This document shows positions 1 to 8,210 of a stretch of 10,798 nt of DNA, piece after piece. The notes beneath the pieces are model-generated. The model did not search any database. It saw only the letters and a list, made by a program, of their open reading frames with translations, and was not told the origin of the DNA. Position 1 is the first letter of the stretch; each line of letters begins with the position of its first letter. Source of the stretch: Smittium culicis (lineage: Eukaryota > Kickxellomycota > Harpellomycetes > Harpellales > Legeriomycetaceae); assembly GCA_001970855.1 (NCBI GenBank), contig LSSN01002110.1, positions 1 to 10,798 of the forward strand, written 5' to 3'. The position numbers and the translations under genes were made by a program.

Positions 1-2520
1 TAATTTTATATTTTATTAACTGTTTTGGTTTTATAACTTTAAAATACATTTTAATTCATTCCGCATTTCAAGAAATATGTATGAATGATATTTTTGCAAC
101 TCAATAATTTAATTTTATATAAGAGATAAAACTTTTTTCAAGATTGGTTATGATGGGACGAAATTTTGCTCTAAATTTTTGAGCCTATTTATTATATGGA
201 TGATTCTCGCAGTTAGAGGTTTTTTTTTTCCTTGGAATATTATTTTTAGAAAAAAATTGATGCTATTGGTTAAATAAACCTTTACATTTGATATTAGATT
301 CTAATTGAATTTATAGCCCAAATAAAATTTTAAGTGAAGAAAAAATTTAATAGAAAATGTTCCGCTCCTCAAAAGATCTCCCTTATCTATAATGCATTAT
401 TTCACATTTATTAATTTTGTCATTGGAATATATTTTGTTGAAATTTTATGCTTAATAATAATTTAAAGCTAGCTTTTCATTATAACCGTTTACTTAATTG
501 TAAAAAAAATAAAATATAACTTAATATTAGATATTGATTATTTTAATTTTTGATAGTTTTTATATTATTTTTTAATAATTTTTTTTCATATTTATTTTGG
601 CTAAATTCATCAAATTATTAGTTTAAAGAAATTGATTAAAAGTTTATTAATGTGTACCATATGCTAAATTCTAGAGCAATATTAAATAATTTTATCATGA
701 TTTGAAAGAAAAAAATCGGGTTTTTTTTCTAATTGATGAAAGAAAATTCAAAGTTCTTTAAATATAGTTTTTTTTTCCAATTCAATATTATAACTTGAAT
801 TGATCGATACTAAATCAATACCAGAATATAAATAATTTTAATACTCAATACAAACGTAACCACGCTCTATATACAAAAAATCATATTAAGTGTTCAGAAA
901 GACTTTTTGTCAGAAAAATTTTATAAAAATCGCGAATTAAACGTTTTTTTTTACATAAACAGAATTTCTTTATACTTAAAACGTCTAATAAATGAAAAAA
1001 TCGCAAATCACAATATTAAAACTTGATTACGATTTACGAAATTAATAAATTAAAGATATCACTGTTTCATATCAGTTTTAATTCGACGAAACCATCTTAT
1101 CAAGACTGAATTTTAATATTTCTAATATAAAAAAAAATAATACTTCGTATGCTCTCCCCAATGTGTATTTTCAGCCACAATTTATAGAATGTTTTAAGTT
1201 TGTGATAATAATCTAATTATCTAACTTTATCAGGTCCATTTATGACTATTTTTTTCAGTTTGTTCTAACCTCGATTTGGTTTTCATGAAATAAAACAAAA
1301 TATTATTTGAACATATAAATAATTATATTCATTTAGAAAGTGTAATTTGAGCATAAAAAGGCCAAAAATTCAAAAAAAAATTTTAATAGATGCAAAATAT
1401 TAGAGTGTAAAACTTTCTATATAGAGTTTAATATAATCAATTTTGATGTATAAAAATAGGTCTACAATATTTTAAAGGAAAACCTATATGTAATTTTATT
1501 TATTTTAGAACGATAACTAAATATTCAAAAAATAATTTATAGCATAAACATAAAAAGAAAAAAGAAAAGAGAGTAAAAAAATCAATATTTGGCGTAGTTA
1601 TCTGCATAAAAGAATATCTATTCAGCATATAATTATGGAGTAAATATGGTTCAGTACTATTAATTATATTTTGCATAAAAATCAAAATTGTTTATTTGTT
1701 TACATTATTCATAGACGCGACCACATAGAAAGAGAATTGAAACCGTATAGAATTAAATTATATGATTTTATCTCTAGCACTTTTAACTCATCAATTTTTA
1801 AGTCAATTTTATCTTTTTTTTAATCCAATATTAACCCTTGGAGATTAATCCATATCATTTTTATGCAATTAGTAACTATAAATTTAAAAATGTCAATTAA
1901 TTCTGATATTTGCATAATTTTTATAATTTATTTATTTATTTATTTTGAATATTTGTACAAGCCACTTATATGAAAATATTATTTATAAATAAAAAAAAAT
2001 CAGGCTTGATCACTAACTATTCATATACAAATAAGATCATTTAATAACCAAAATAATATATAAAACCATTCTAAAATCGGCAAAGACATAATTTTATAGA
2101 ATTTTTTATTATTTAATTACACCTGACGAATAGTTTTCAGAGTACAATAAAATACGATATAATTATTTGATTCACTTTATTAGAATTGTATATTTAGGTA
2201 GAGTAAGATATATATATATATCTTGAAAGAGATAAGATTGTATGATATAATTTCACCTATAAACAAATCGCAGCCATTATTTTTTATTAATTTAAAATGT
2301 ATTTAAAAAGGTTTCTTTCTTATTTACTTGAGCATAAAACCTGAAATATATAAATATGAGCAAGTTGAGTTTCTCGTTATGAAAAAATAAATTTTAATAA
2401 AAAAATTATTTCGCATCTCATCATCAATAACATCATTATTTCATAATAGTACTATTTCATAGTCTTGAATTTACTCATTTCAAGACCACAATACTAACAA
2501 AACTAAAAATTCATAACTGA
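1..2520. other. AT-rich gene-free region
   Basis: This stretch is strongly A+T-rich on both strands, full of A and T homopolymers and stop codons in every frame. The longest open frame (minus strand, 1500-1685) encodes a low-complexity Phe/Leu/Tyr/Ile-rich peptide of the kind expected by chance in such DNA. I looked for spliced coding segments by the rise in G+C and recognisable motifs that mark the genes further right, and saw none. I saw no tRNA-like stem or TTCGA box. Small structures present are an ATTT-type microsatellite near 1926-1945 and a perfect AT palindrome at 2205-2224. It reads as ordinary intergenic DNA of an AT-rich genome. Confidence 0.6.
2205..2224. repeat. Perfect 20-bp AT palindrome
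   Basis: The core is an alternating TA run flanked by AAGA on the left and TCTT on the right, so the whole 20 bases equal their own reverse complement. It could extrude as a hairpin. It is most simply an AT microsatellite with symmetrical edges. Confidence 0.7.
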
Positions 2521-2640
2521 TTAAGCATTTCTTTTTTTTTTTTAATTCAATCTATATTCAATTCACGAGCAAAATAACCTGAAAAAAAAAACATCAAAGC
2601 CCTTATTTTAAGCTCCGATTGAAATTTTCAAGAGATTACA
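2521..2640 (+). promoter_or_regulatory. Probable promoter and 5' leader of the SUN gene
   Basis: The 120 bases before the ATG contain a long T tract (about 2532-2543), a TATA-like run near 2551-2558 and an A tract at about 2583-2590, followed by a slightly less AT-rich leader. The start codon at 2641 has A at position -3 (ACA before ATG), which is favourable for eukaryotic initiation. The T tract next to a TATA-like run resembles nucleosome-depleted yeast promoters. That is inference from composition alone, and no specific factor site is claimed. Confidence 0.35.
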
Positions 2641-4365
2641 ATGAATTACTTAATAAAATCTAAAATAAGTACACGTGTATTGACATTAATTCTAATCGCT
2701 TTACCTTGTTTCAAAATGGCGGAAGCAACAGCTCCACATGGTACTTTATTAAAAAAAAATTTTTTCAAAGGCCAACAAGGCATTAGCAAAACTATTCACA
2801 AACCAAATGACGAAAATTTTTTTAATAAAAAGATGAAGCGGATAGATACAAAGACATCTTCGAGCCAATCTAAACTGAGAAATAAAAACGTCAAAAAAAA
2901 GACGTATATCAAAAATAAAAGATTGACCAGGCCTATAAGTTATGCTAAAAGGCAAGATGATAATGTTGATGTTAATGTTAAATCTCAGTACCAGGATTCA
3001 GTAAAACCTCTCGCGGATAACGATTCTCAATCATCATCTGATTTGCCAAACTCTAGTTCTGACGATTCAAAACTTACTGTTGATAGATATCAGGATGAAA
3101 CAGACCTCAAAGATCAGAATAAGGATGGCGCAAATTCGGGAAGAGGAAACTCAAGAGACAATTCCAGAGGCACTAAATACCAAGAAAGTCACTCGGACAG
3201 CAAAAAAGAGAAAGAAAATTCAAGTTCGAATATACCAAGTGATGATAATAGCTCAGGAAACCGAAAAACAAAGTATAAAGATAACTCAAGCCAAAATGGA
3301 GGACCTGGATCTAGCTCAACAAATGATGCCAATGAAGGTAGAGAAAATAATAGGAATACTGATAGAGTTAACAATAACCAAGATAATTCGCAACCAGATG
3401 GATCTACTGGCAACACTTCTGATCAAGATAAAGATAAGAATAATAAACCAAGCTCCGGGAATTCATCTCCCAGCAGCGAGGATGGAAAAGGCGATTCTTC
3501 TACAGAGAACGCTGGAAATCCTGGAAGCTCTTCAGGATCAGGGGTAAGTGAGGGGGCTCCTGTGGAGACGGGTAATGACGGGGATTCAGCACCCTCAGGG
3601 TTGTGTAAATTTCCATGGGCACAAGGAAACAATGAGAACGTATATCCAATAACTCCTCAAGAAATGAATGCAGGATGGGCAATGTCGCCGGATCAGGAAT
3701 GTAAAAAAGGAACATGGTGTCCATATGCTTGTGCACCAGGATATTATTCGACTCAATGGGATCCATCAGCAACACTATACAACGGAGCCGGATCTATGAA
3801 CGGCGGACTTTACTGCGACAACAATGGAGTTTTACAAAAACCGTTTCCGGATTTGCCTTATTGTAAGCAAGGTGTTTTCAATGCAATAATCAGGAATACT
3901 TTATCACAGCCTGTCTCCGCTTGCCAAACTGTGTACCCTGGCAACGAAGCAATGATCATACCATCAGTTGCACAGCCCGGATCAACTGTGCCTCTAAATG
4001 TCGTTCCCAATACATACTGGTTAGGAACTTCGTCGCAATTCTATGTCAACTTAGCAGGATCTACTGAAAAGCAGTGTATATGGGGAAACCCAGATAAACC
4101 AGTTGGAAACTGGGGACCGTATATTTTCGGAGCAGGCCAGGCTAAAGATGGTAATACATATATCAGCGTGCAGTACAATCCTTTATATTCTGAAGTCGGG
4201 TTTAAAACAACAGATACTTATAATGTCGAAATTAAATGCCTAAGTGGATTCTGTAACTTTCCTGAGCCTAAAGTTTGCAAATGTGAAAAAGGCGTTTGTT
4301 CTGTTGAAAACGGATGTACAGTTACATTAGTTGGAGATGCAAAAGCTGAATTTGTTATATATTAG
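2641..4365 (+). CDS. Secreted SUN-family (GH132) cell-wall protein
   Basis: Single-exon gene for 574 residues. Residues 1-29 form a signal peptide: Lys/Arg at 6-12, hydrophobic core at 13-24, likely cut after Ala-Glu-Ala at 29. Residues 30-104 are basic and end in Lys-Arg (103-104), a probable Kex2 site. Residues 105-320 are a Ser/Asn/Asp/Lys/Gly linker with many N-glycosylation sequons. From Cys322 to the C terminus lies a SUN domain with fourteen cysteines. Recognisable blocks are MNAGWAMSPDQ, GTWCPYACAPG, GSMNGGLYCDNNG, CQTVYPGNEAMIIPS, CIWG, VGNWGPYIFGAG and the closing NGCTVTL segment. SUN proteins (yeast SIM1/UTH1/NCA3/SUN4, fission yeast psu1 and adg3) are secreted beta-glucan-associated proteins involved in wall remodelling and septation. 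The MNxGWAMSPDQ block and the Cys-rich tail fit the less-studied adg3-like branch better than SIM1/UTH1, which I infer from memory of the family. No GPI signal or transmembrane segment is visible at the C terminus. The upstream ATG choice is supported by the signal peptide. Confidence 0.93.
   Translation: MNYLIKSKISTRVLTLILIALPCFKMAEATAPHGTLLKKNFFKGQQGISKTIHKPNDENFFNKKMKRIDTKTSSSQSKLRNKNVKKKTYIKNKRLTRPISYAKRQDDNVDVNVKSQYQDSVKPLADNDSQSSSDLPNSSSDDSKLTVDRYQDETDLKDQNKDGANSGRGNSRDNSRGTKYQESHSDSKKEKENSSSNIPSDDNSSGNRKTKYKDNSSQNGGPGSSSTNDANEGRENNRNTDRVNNNQDNSQPDGSTGNTSDQDKDKNNKPSSGNSSPSSEDGKGDSSTENAGNPGSSSGSGVSEGAPVETGNDGDSAPSGLCKFPWAQGNNENVYPITPQEMNAGWAMSPDQECKKGTWCPYACAPGYYSTQWDPSATLYNGAGSMNGGLYCDNNGVLQKPFPDLPYCKQGVFNAIIRNTLSQPVSACQTVYPGNEAMIIPSVAQPGSTVPLNVVPNTYWLGTSSQFYVNLAGSTEKQCIWGNPDKPVGNWGPYIFGAGQAKDGNTYISVQYNPLYSEVGFKTTDTYNVEIKCLSGFCNFPEPKVCKCEKGVCSVENGCTVTLVGDAKAEFVIY
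2989..3365 (+). repeat. Degenerate ~32-residue repeat in the SUN linker
   Basis: Within the low-complexity linker, a basic or polar residue followed by Tyr, then Gln/Lys, then Asp/Glu recurs four times: QYQD (Tyr117), RYQD (Tyr150), KYQE (Tyr180) and KYKD (Tyr212). Spacings are 33, 30 and 32 residues. The stretch after each motif is Ser/Asn/Asp-rich and ends in a basic residue before the next Tyr. These are the only tyrosines between 105 and 320. The repeat is weak at DNA level, so if it is real it is either old or kept at protein level only. Confidence 0.45.
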
Positions 4366-4406
4366 CAAATATATTGGATTATTCTTTTTTCTAAAAAAAT
4401 TTTTTA

Positions 4407-4412
4407 AATAAA
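4407..4412 (+). terminator. AATAAA polyadenylation signal, SUN gene
   Basis: A canonical AATAAA lies 42 bases after the TAG stop of the SUN gene, inside the short intergenic gap to the convergent arrestin gene. The position is suitable for 3' end formation. The motif is common by chance in such AT-rich DNA. Confidence 0.45.
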
Positions 4413-4439
4413 ATTTAACTTTGTATTTATTATTTCTTT

Positions 4440-4445
4440 TTTATT
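4440..4445 (-). terminator. AATAAA polyadenylation signal, arrestin gene
   Basis: Read on the minus strand, AATAAA lies about 60 bases after the TAA stop of the arrestin-like gene. A second copy is at 4426-4431. The two convergent genes therefore probably have closely spaced or overlapping 3' untranslated regions. Confidence 0.45.
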
Positions 4446-4503
4446 AATATGTAATTATTACAGATAATTTATAAATTGTGAATTTAAATTGTGTTTGAGA
4501 TGA

Positions 4504-6027
4504 TTAGTAAGAAGTAAATATATTTGGACTAGAGCTATCTTGACGTATAAATGGAAGATCTGGATTTTGAATCAAGTTAGGGATACGAAGAGATTCTATA
4601 TTATATCTTTTATCATTATAAGAATTTGTGAATACAGGGGTAGGAAATCTTTCAGGGTCGATATTGATGATTGGGGAAGTTATTAGAAGTGTGCTATTAT
4701 GTTGACTATTTTTTAAAACATTTACAAGATCGCTTCGGTTAAATAAGCTTTTATCAGTTGGTTTCAATTCAGCAGAAAAAAGAAAATAATGAGTAAGAGA
4801 TGCAGATTGAGACTCAAAATCAAAAACACTATCAGGGATTTTAAATTTAAGGCTGTATGATAAATTAGGGGCTCTATCATTAATGTTTGCCGTAGAGATC
4901 GAAAATCGCTTTTTATTCTTTTTATTTCTATCGACCATATCGTATTTTAAAACTGGTTTATAATATTCAGAAAAGGTTTCAACTCCTTCCACTTGACTTC
5001 TTATTGTCAACTTTTCTACTAAAGACAAATTCACGCTACTAACAAAAAATTCCTGTGATAAAGAAGAAACGGATAATTGTAAATCGTATTGATTGCCTAG
5101 TTAATTTTTAAAAAAAAAGAGTAATGAAAATAAATAAATAGAAATAAAACCAACGATTAAAAAACGCTCTTTTTTATAGAAAATATGGCAAACCTGGCAA
5201 AAATTCTCTAGAGTCTATTGAGCCATCAAACATGACTTTGGCTTTCCCTAAATTATCTTTCATTTCAGAGGTAAATCTAAGTTGTGTTTTGGGTTCACTT
5301 GGAAAATGTAAGTTGCTTAGAAATATTGGAACTTTTAGTTTTATGTTATTAGAAAAGGATATTTTGTTTGACTGTTTCAGTGTAGCTTTCAGACTATATT
5401 TGACTTTAAAAATTCCCGGTTTCTAAGAAGTTGAACAAGATATTAAGATTAGTAAAGTAGCTGCAAACAGAAATGAAAAGATAAAATAAAATAATATTAC
5501 ATCAAAAGAAGGAGGATAATTAATTCTTGGAATGTGCAGAACAAAAGGAAATACGTATAAGCCGGATTTGAGAGATTTTTCTGAAATTACATAATAAATT
5601 TTTTATAAAATATTCTATAGAAAGATATAAATAAATGCTGTTTAAGAATGAAATGTTACTATCGGCTGAGTGAGTCCATAATTTGTAAGAAGAGTTTAAA
5701 AAAACTCTCTTATTTCGTTTGTTTTTAGTTAGTATTGATTTACTTTGATTAATAAAAGAAATCTCAGTTCCGCTAAATTCTAAAAATATGGATTCAGCAG
5801 TTATATTTTTTATTATCGACACAAGAAGCTTTCCTAAAAGAAATAAAAAAGAATGTGAAAAGTTAGATAAAAACAAATGCTTCCATATAATTTTTTTTTT
5901 GCTTTATAACAAATAGTAAGCTGATCAAGATACCATGTATGTTGGAATTAGGAAGGTACGGGGCATATTCAGAAGAATCAGGTAAAGAAAATGAGATCTC
6001 GACATTATTTTTTTGGAGTTGATTCAT
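4504..6027 (-). CDS. Alpha-arrestin-like protein, five exons
   Basis: I rebuilt this gene by hand. Minus-strand exons are 6027-5934, 5833-5660, 5580-5501, 5422-5194 and 5096-4504, together 1170 nt, giving 389 residues and a TAA stop. All four junctions keep phase and join into one arrestin fold. The N lobe contains an IHGKLLVSI strand (30-38), then SIFLEFSGTE (47-56), LW (83-84), GLYVFPFVLHIP (96-107) and PPSF (112-115), followed by GIFKVKYSLKATL (119-131). The C lobe contains a LPG turn (191-193), paired beta strands at about 196-222 and the segment SYSLKFKIP followed by LTHYFLFSAEL (about 271-300). Fungal alpha-arrestins (ART family) usually recruit Rsp5-type ubiquitin ligases to membrane transporters in the cytosol. 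No PPxY motif is present here, so that role is uncertain. At 389 residues it is compact. The ATG at 6027 has AAA before it and an in-frame stop two codons upstream. A Vps26/Rgp1-type arrestin-fold relative is the main alternative. Confidence 0.82.
5097..5193 (-). other. Intron 4 of the arrestin-like gene
   Basis: This is a 97-nt phase 1 intron from GTTTGC to CTAG on the minus strand. Joining it restores a Gly codon and links FLPG to NQYDLQL, which suits the start of an arrestin C lobe. Exon 4 runs into a stop just past the donor and exon 5 meets a stop just before the acceptor, so a splice is needed. GTTTGC is a weak donor, and a T-rich run precedes the acceptor. Confidence 0.7.
5423..5500 (-). 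other. Intron 3 of the arrestin-like gene
   Basis: This is a 78-nt phase 0 intron from GTAATA to CTTAG on the minus strand. A TACTAAT branch-point sequence (5448-5454), close to the fungal consensus TACTAAC, lies about 25 nt before the acceptor. The intron ends in an in-frame TAG. Splicing joins PPSFD to KPGIFKVKYSL, the usual arrestin order. Confidence 0.85.
5581..5659 (-). other. Intron 2 of the arrestin-like gene
   Basis: This is a 79-nt phase 1 intron from GTAACA to TTTCAG on the minus strand. Removing it joins the Leu-Trp region of the N lobe to the GLYVFPF strand. The exon 3 frame has a stop (TAA) inside the intron, so a splice is required. The exact donor is less sure than the acceptor. 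Confidence 0.7.
5834..5933 (-). other. Intron 1 of the arrestin-like gene
   Basis: This is a 100-nt phase 1 intron from GTATCT to TTTTAG on the minus strand. A CTAAC branch-point-like motif (5862-5866) is followed by a long pyrimidine tract up to the acceptor. Splicing creates a Gly codon in the HGKLLVSI strand, where arrestins have a conserved Gly. Confidence 0.82.
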
Positions 6028-7067
6028 TTGTTATAAACATACAGAATTTGGGTCTAAAACGAAAATATTGCAGACTAGAAAGGCTATGAGTGAATAGGTC
6101 CGAAATATCTTTCTATTAAGCACGATAAATAAATTTCTATAAGCGAATTAAAATTCCAAGAGAAAAATAGAATGTTTTGAAGGTAATAGACACCAATTTC
6201 GTCGGGTAATTATAGATAAAAATGTTATATTGGTGAGAATATGGAATAGCTAAATATATATTACATCAAAAAATCGCTGTTAAGAAAAATATAGCAATTA
6301 AAGAATGTATGTGCATCCAGAAAGCTATATATGATTCACATTCTTAAAATAATCGAGTCTTTAAATAACAGTCAATATCTTTTTTATACCATTTGCTTTT
6401 CAGGCATTCTTAGTGACCAAAAAAATGGCTTGTGTTTATAAATCGAATAAGTTTTTTATTTGAAAATGATTTTATAAATTTCTTACCATAAAACTGATTT
6501 TTTTTAGCTTACTCTTGCTATTAAAATTTAATTTTCTCTTTATTGTATTATATAAATTTCAAATGATCTAGAAGTTAAATAGCTTATATATAAAATATAA
6601 ATACCATCGGGTGAATTAATCTTAGTGCAGTATTGTTTCAATTTAATGTTTGTAAGGAAAAACTAATATGAGGTTCCGTTTATTCGCTTAAATTAATCTA
6701 GTGCTCATGGCTTGGGCGTATAAATGGAAAACCATTTGCTATTTTCTATTTTCTATATGGTTCTAAACGTTTTCTCCATTTTATAATGCTAGCCTTGGCA
6801 TTTCACTTTAAAATTTGCCTAATCATAATAATAAGCACTCAAAATAGCCACTTAGCTCTGATGTGATTTAAATCGTTTGATAATATCTAGTAATTTGATA
6901 ATAAATCGAATTTGGCCAAGGTATAAAAAAGCTTGCAATATTTACCAATATGGCTCAGCCTTTTGATTGAGTATCTTTTCCAAATTGTAACTTTAATTGT
7001 TCGTATGAATTAGTTAATACTATTGGGTGTGTCAGATATACTACTTGATATAGCTTTCACATAGGAT
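6028..7067. other. AT-rich region upstream of the arrestin-like gene
   Basis: No reading frame or spliced gene is recognisable on either strand. The first part presumably holds the promoter of the minus-strand arrestin-like gene, but I see no decisive element. A 16-base hairpin (6722-6737, six-base arms and four-base loop) lies in a slightly less AT-rich patch around 6660-6840. This patch may be old transposon or gene debris, but nothing in it identifies a family. Confidence 0.45.
6722..6737. repeat. Short perfect hairpin
   Basis: The arms AAATGG and CCATTT are separated by four A residues. It is small enough to be a chance event in this composition. No T tract or gene end beside it suggests a role. 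Confidence 0.5.
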
Positions 7068-7071
7068 TTAA

Positions 7072-7091
7072 CCCTTTCCTGGGCGGGTAGA
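7072..7091 (+). repeat. Left terminal inverted repeat of the MITE
   Basis: It begins CCCTTTC, continues with GGGCGGG and then TAGA, right after a TTAA. It matches the reverse complement of 7659-7677 apart from two substitutions near the centre and one extra G. Confidence 0.7.
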
Positions 7092-7658
7092 TCAAAAATG
7101 CCTTTTTTCAAAAATAAGTGTTCCTGTTCAGCAGACCAAAAATACTATACCAAAATTAGTTCACTTTTTTGCTAATCTATTTTATTCGCCAGATATTTTT
7201 GTTTTTTTTTTACCGCTAAAAACTGTTACAAATAGCAATTTAACAGCTCAATTAAAATGATTAATCTAAAGCATAAAACTAATTCACTGTATGATGATTG
7301 GGCTTTAAATTTCAGAACCCCACAAATGGTTGTAAAGAAAAGTAAGTCTGGCTAGAAATTGTTATGGGTAAAACTAGGCCAAAAATAATTTATACAAAGT
7401 AAATATACATTTATAAAAATTGATTGATTTACCAAAACTATTATATAAATAAAAATGTGCGCTAATATAAACATATTATTATCATTAACTCTTTACCGCC
7501 CAACACTCTTTAGAAAAATCGATTTTATGATTCGTTTATGGTATATTACCAAATTTATTATTTGTTGTCTTAATACAATAAACTAATATTTATTAAGGCT
7601 TCGGAATTTTAGTAAAGTAATTATACACACTTGGCTATATTTGATAGATCAAAAATAA

Positions 7659-7677
7659 TCTACCGCCCGTGAAAGGG
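7659..7677 (-). repeat. Right terminal inverted repeat of the MITE
   Basis: Read on the minus strand it begins CCCTTTCACGGGCGG and then TAGA, mirroring the left end. The TTAA at 7678-7681 follows on the plus strand. Confidence 0.7.
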
Positions 7678-7702
7678 TTAACTATATTATAAAATTACAA
7701 TT

Positions 7703-8210
7703 TGTCCATTTTTAGGTCCTTTCCTGCGCAAATGTAGACTTTTTTTTGCCATTTCCACTGGCTGGCAAAAAAAAAAAAATTACCTTAGTAGCAATTATAA
7801 TATTACGCATACTGTATTTCAAATGATTCTATACACTGGTACATACTTTGCTCATTTTTAGGACTTTTTCTGCGCAAATGTAGACTGTTTTTCAGCATTT
7901 CCATTGGTCAAATATATAGCTAAAATAATAATACTTAGTATCAGACACTACTATAAATATACTTATAGTAGTATACAATATTATACACTATGCCCATTTT
8001 TTGGACCTTTCCCGTTAGAAGGTAGTTTTTTTTTTTTCGTCATTTCTATTGGCAAAATTTATAACTAAAAACTATACTTAGTAACAAAAACCAATACAAA
8101 TATACATACAATATTTACAACTTTATACACTGTGCCATTTTTTTGAACCTTTACTGTTCAAAGGTAAACTTTTTTCCACTGTTACCAGTAGTTAAAAAAC
8201 TGTTAGCGCG
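7703..8210. repeat. Degenerate tandem repeat, ~142-bp unit, about 3.5 copies
   Basis: Units start at about 7703, 7849, 7991 and 8133, so periods are 146, 142 and 142 bp, and the last copy is cut short near 8210. Each unit opens with TG.CCATTTTT..G followed by CCTTTCCTG-like sequence, a GTAGAC or GTAAAC block, a T tract and CATTTCCATTGG-like sequence. The full units end with ACTTAGTA and a TATACACT block. Copies are clearly diverged, so the array is old. It carries no reading frame. The CCTTT-CTG-GC-GTAGA core resembles the end of the neighbouring MITE (7072-7090). Confidence 0.75.
7947..7972. repeat. 10-bp perfect inverted repeat inside tandem unit 2
   Basis: The arms ACTACTATAA and TTATAGTAGT are separated by six bases. 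The stem is confined to one unit and is not conserved in the other copies, so it probably arose locally. Confidence 0.5.

Larger units (their letters stand above)
7068..7681. mobile_element. piggyBac-like MITE with TTAA duplications
   Basis: The element body (7072-7677, 606 bp) starts CCCTTTCCTGGGCGG and ends CCGCCCGTGAAAGGG. The ends are inverted repeats matching at about 17 of 19 bases plus a one-base gap, and both then run into GTAGAT-like sequence. TTAA flanks it directly on both sides (7068-7071 and 7678-7681), the target duplication typical of the piggyBac superfamily, whose ends usually start with CCC. The interior is AT-rich with no transposase frame, so this is a non-autonomous (MITE) copy that would have needed a transposase encoded elsewhere. 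The GC-rich ends stand out against the surrounding DNA. Inverted-end mismatches suggest it is not a very recent insertion. The orientation is arbitrary. Confidence 0.72.

Noticed and set aside
1500..1685. Minus-strand 61-codon frame
   Set aside because: It encodes a Phe/Leu/Tyr-rich peptide typical of random AT-rich DNA, with no homology recognised.
1831..1843. TTAACCCTTGGAG as a piggyBac-type end
   Set aside because: It shares only the first few bases with the MITE ends and has no inverted partner nearby.
3080..3547. Plus-strand frame of 155 codons overlapping the SUN gene in another frame
   Set aside because: It lies wholly within the low-complexity linker, whose biased codons keep a second frame open. 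The product is Ile/Lys/Gln/Glu-biased with no domain.
3189..3775. Minus-strand open frames opposite the SUN gene
   Set aside because: They are antisense shadows of the Ser/Asp-rich linker and the SUN domain, with no recognisable motif or independent start context.
5232..5426. Plus-strand 64-codon frame
   Set aside because: It is antisense to exon 4 of the arrestin-like gene, whose minus-strand reading shows clear arrestin strands.
5520..5876. Minus-strand 118-codon frame read as one protein
   Set aside because: Only its middle (5660-5833) is coding, as exon 2. The ends read through introns 1 and 2, and the last part is in the wrong frame for exon 3.
4504..6027. The arrestin-like region as a frameshifted pseudogene
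   Set aside because: Every frame change coincides with GT-AG boundaries, branch-like motifs (TACTAAT, CTAAC) and phase-consistent joins, and no stop or frameshift remains in the spliced product.
7703..8210. The tandem array as a CRISPR
   Set aside because: The units are about 142 bp, degenerate along their whole length, and lack short identical repeats with unique spacers. The context is eukaryotic.
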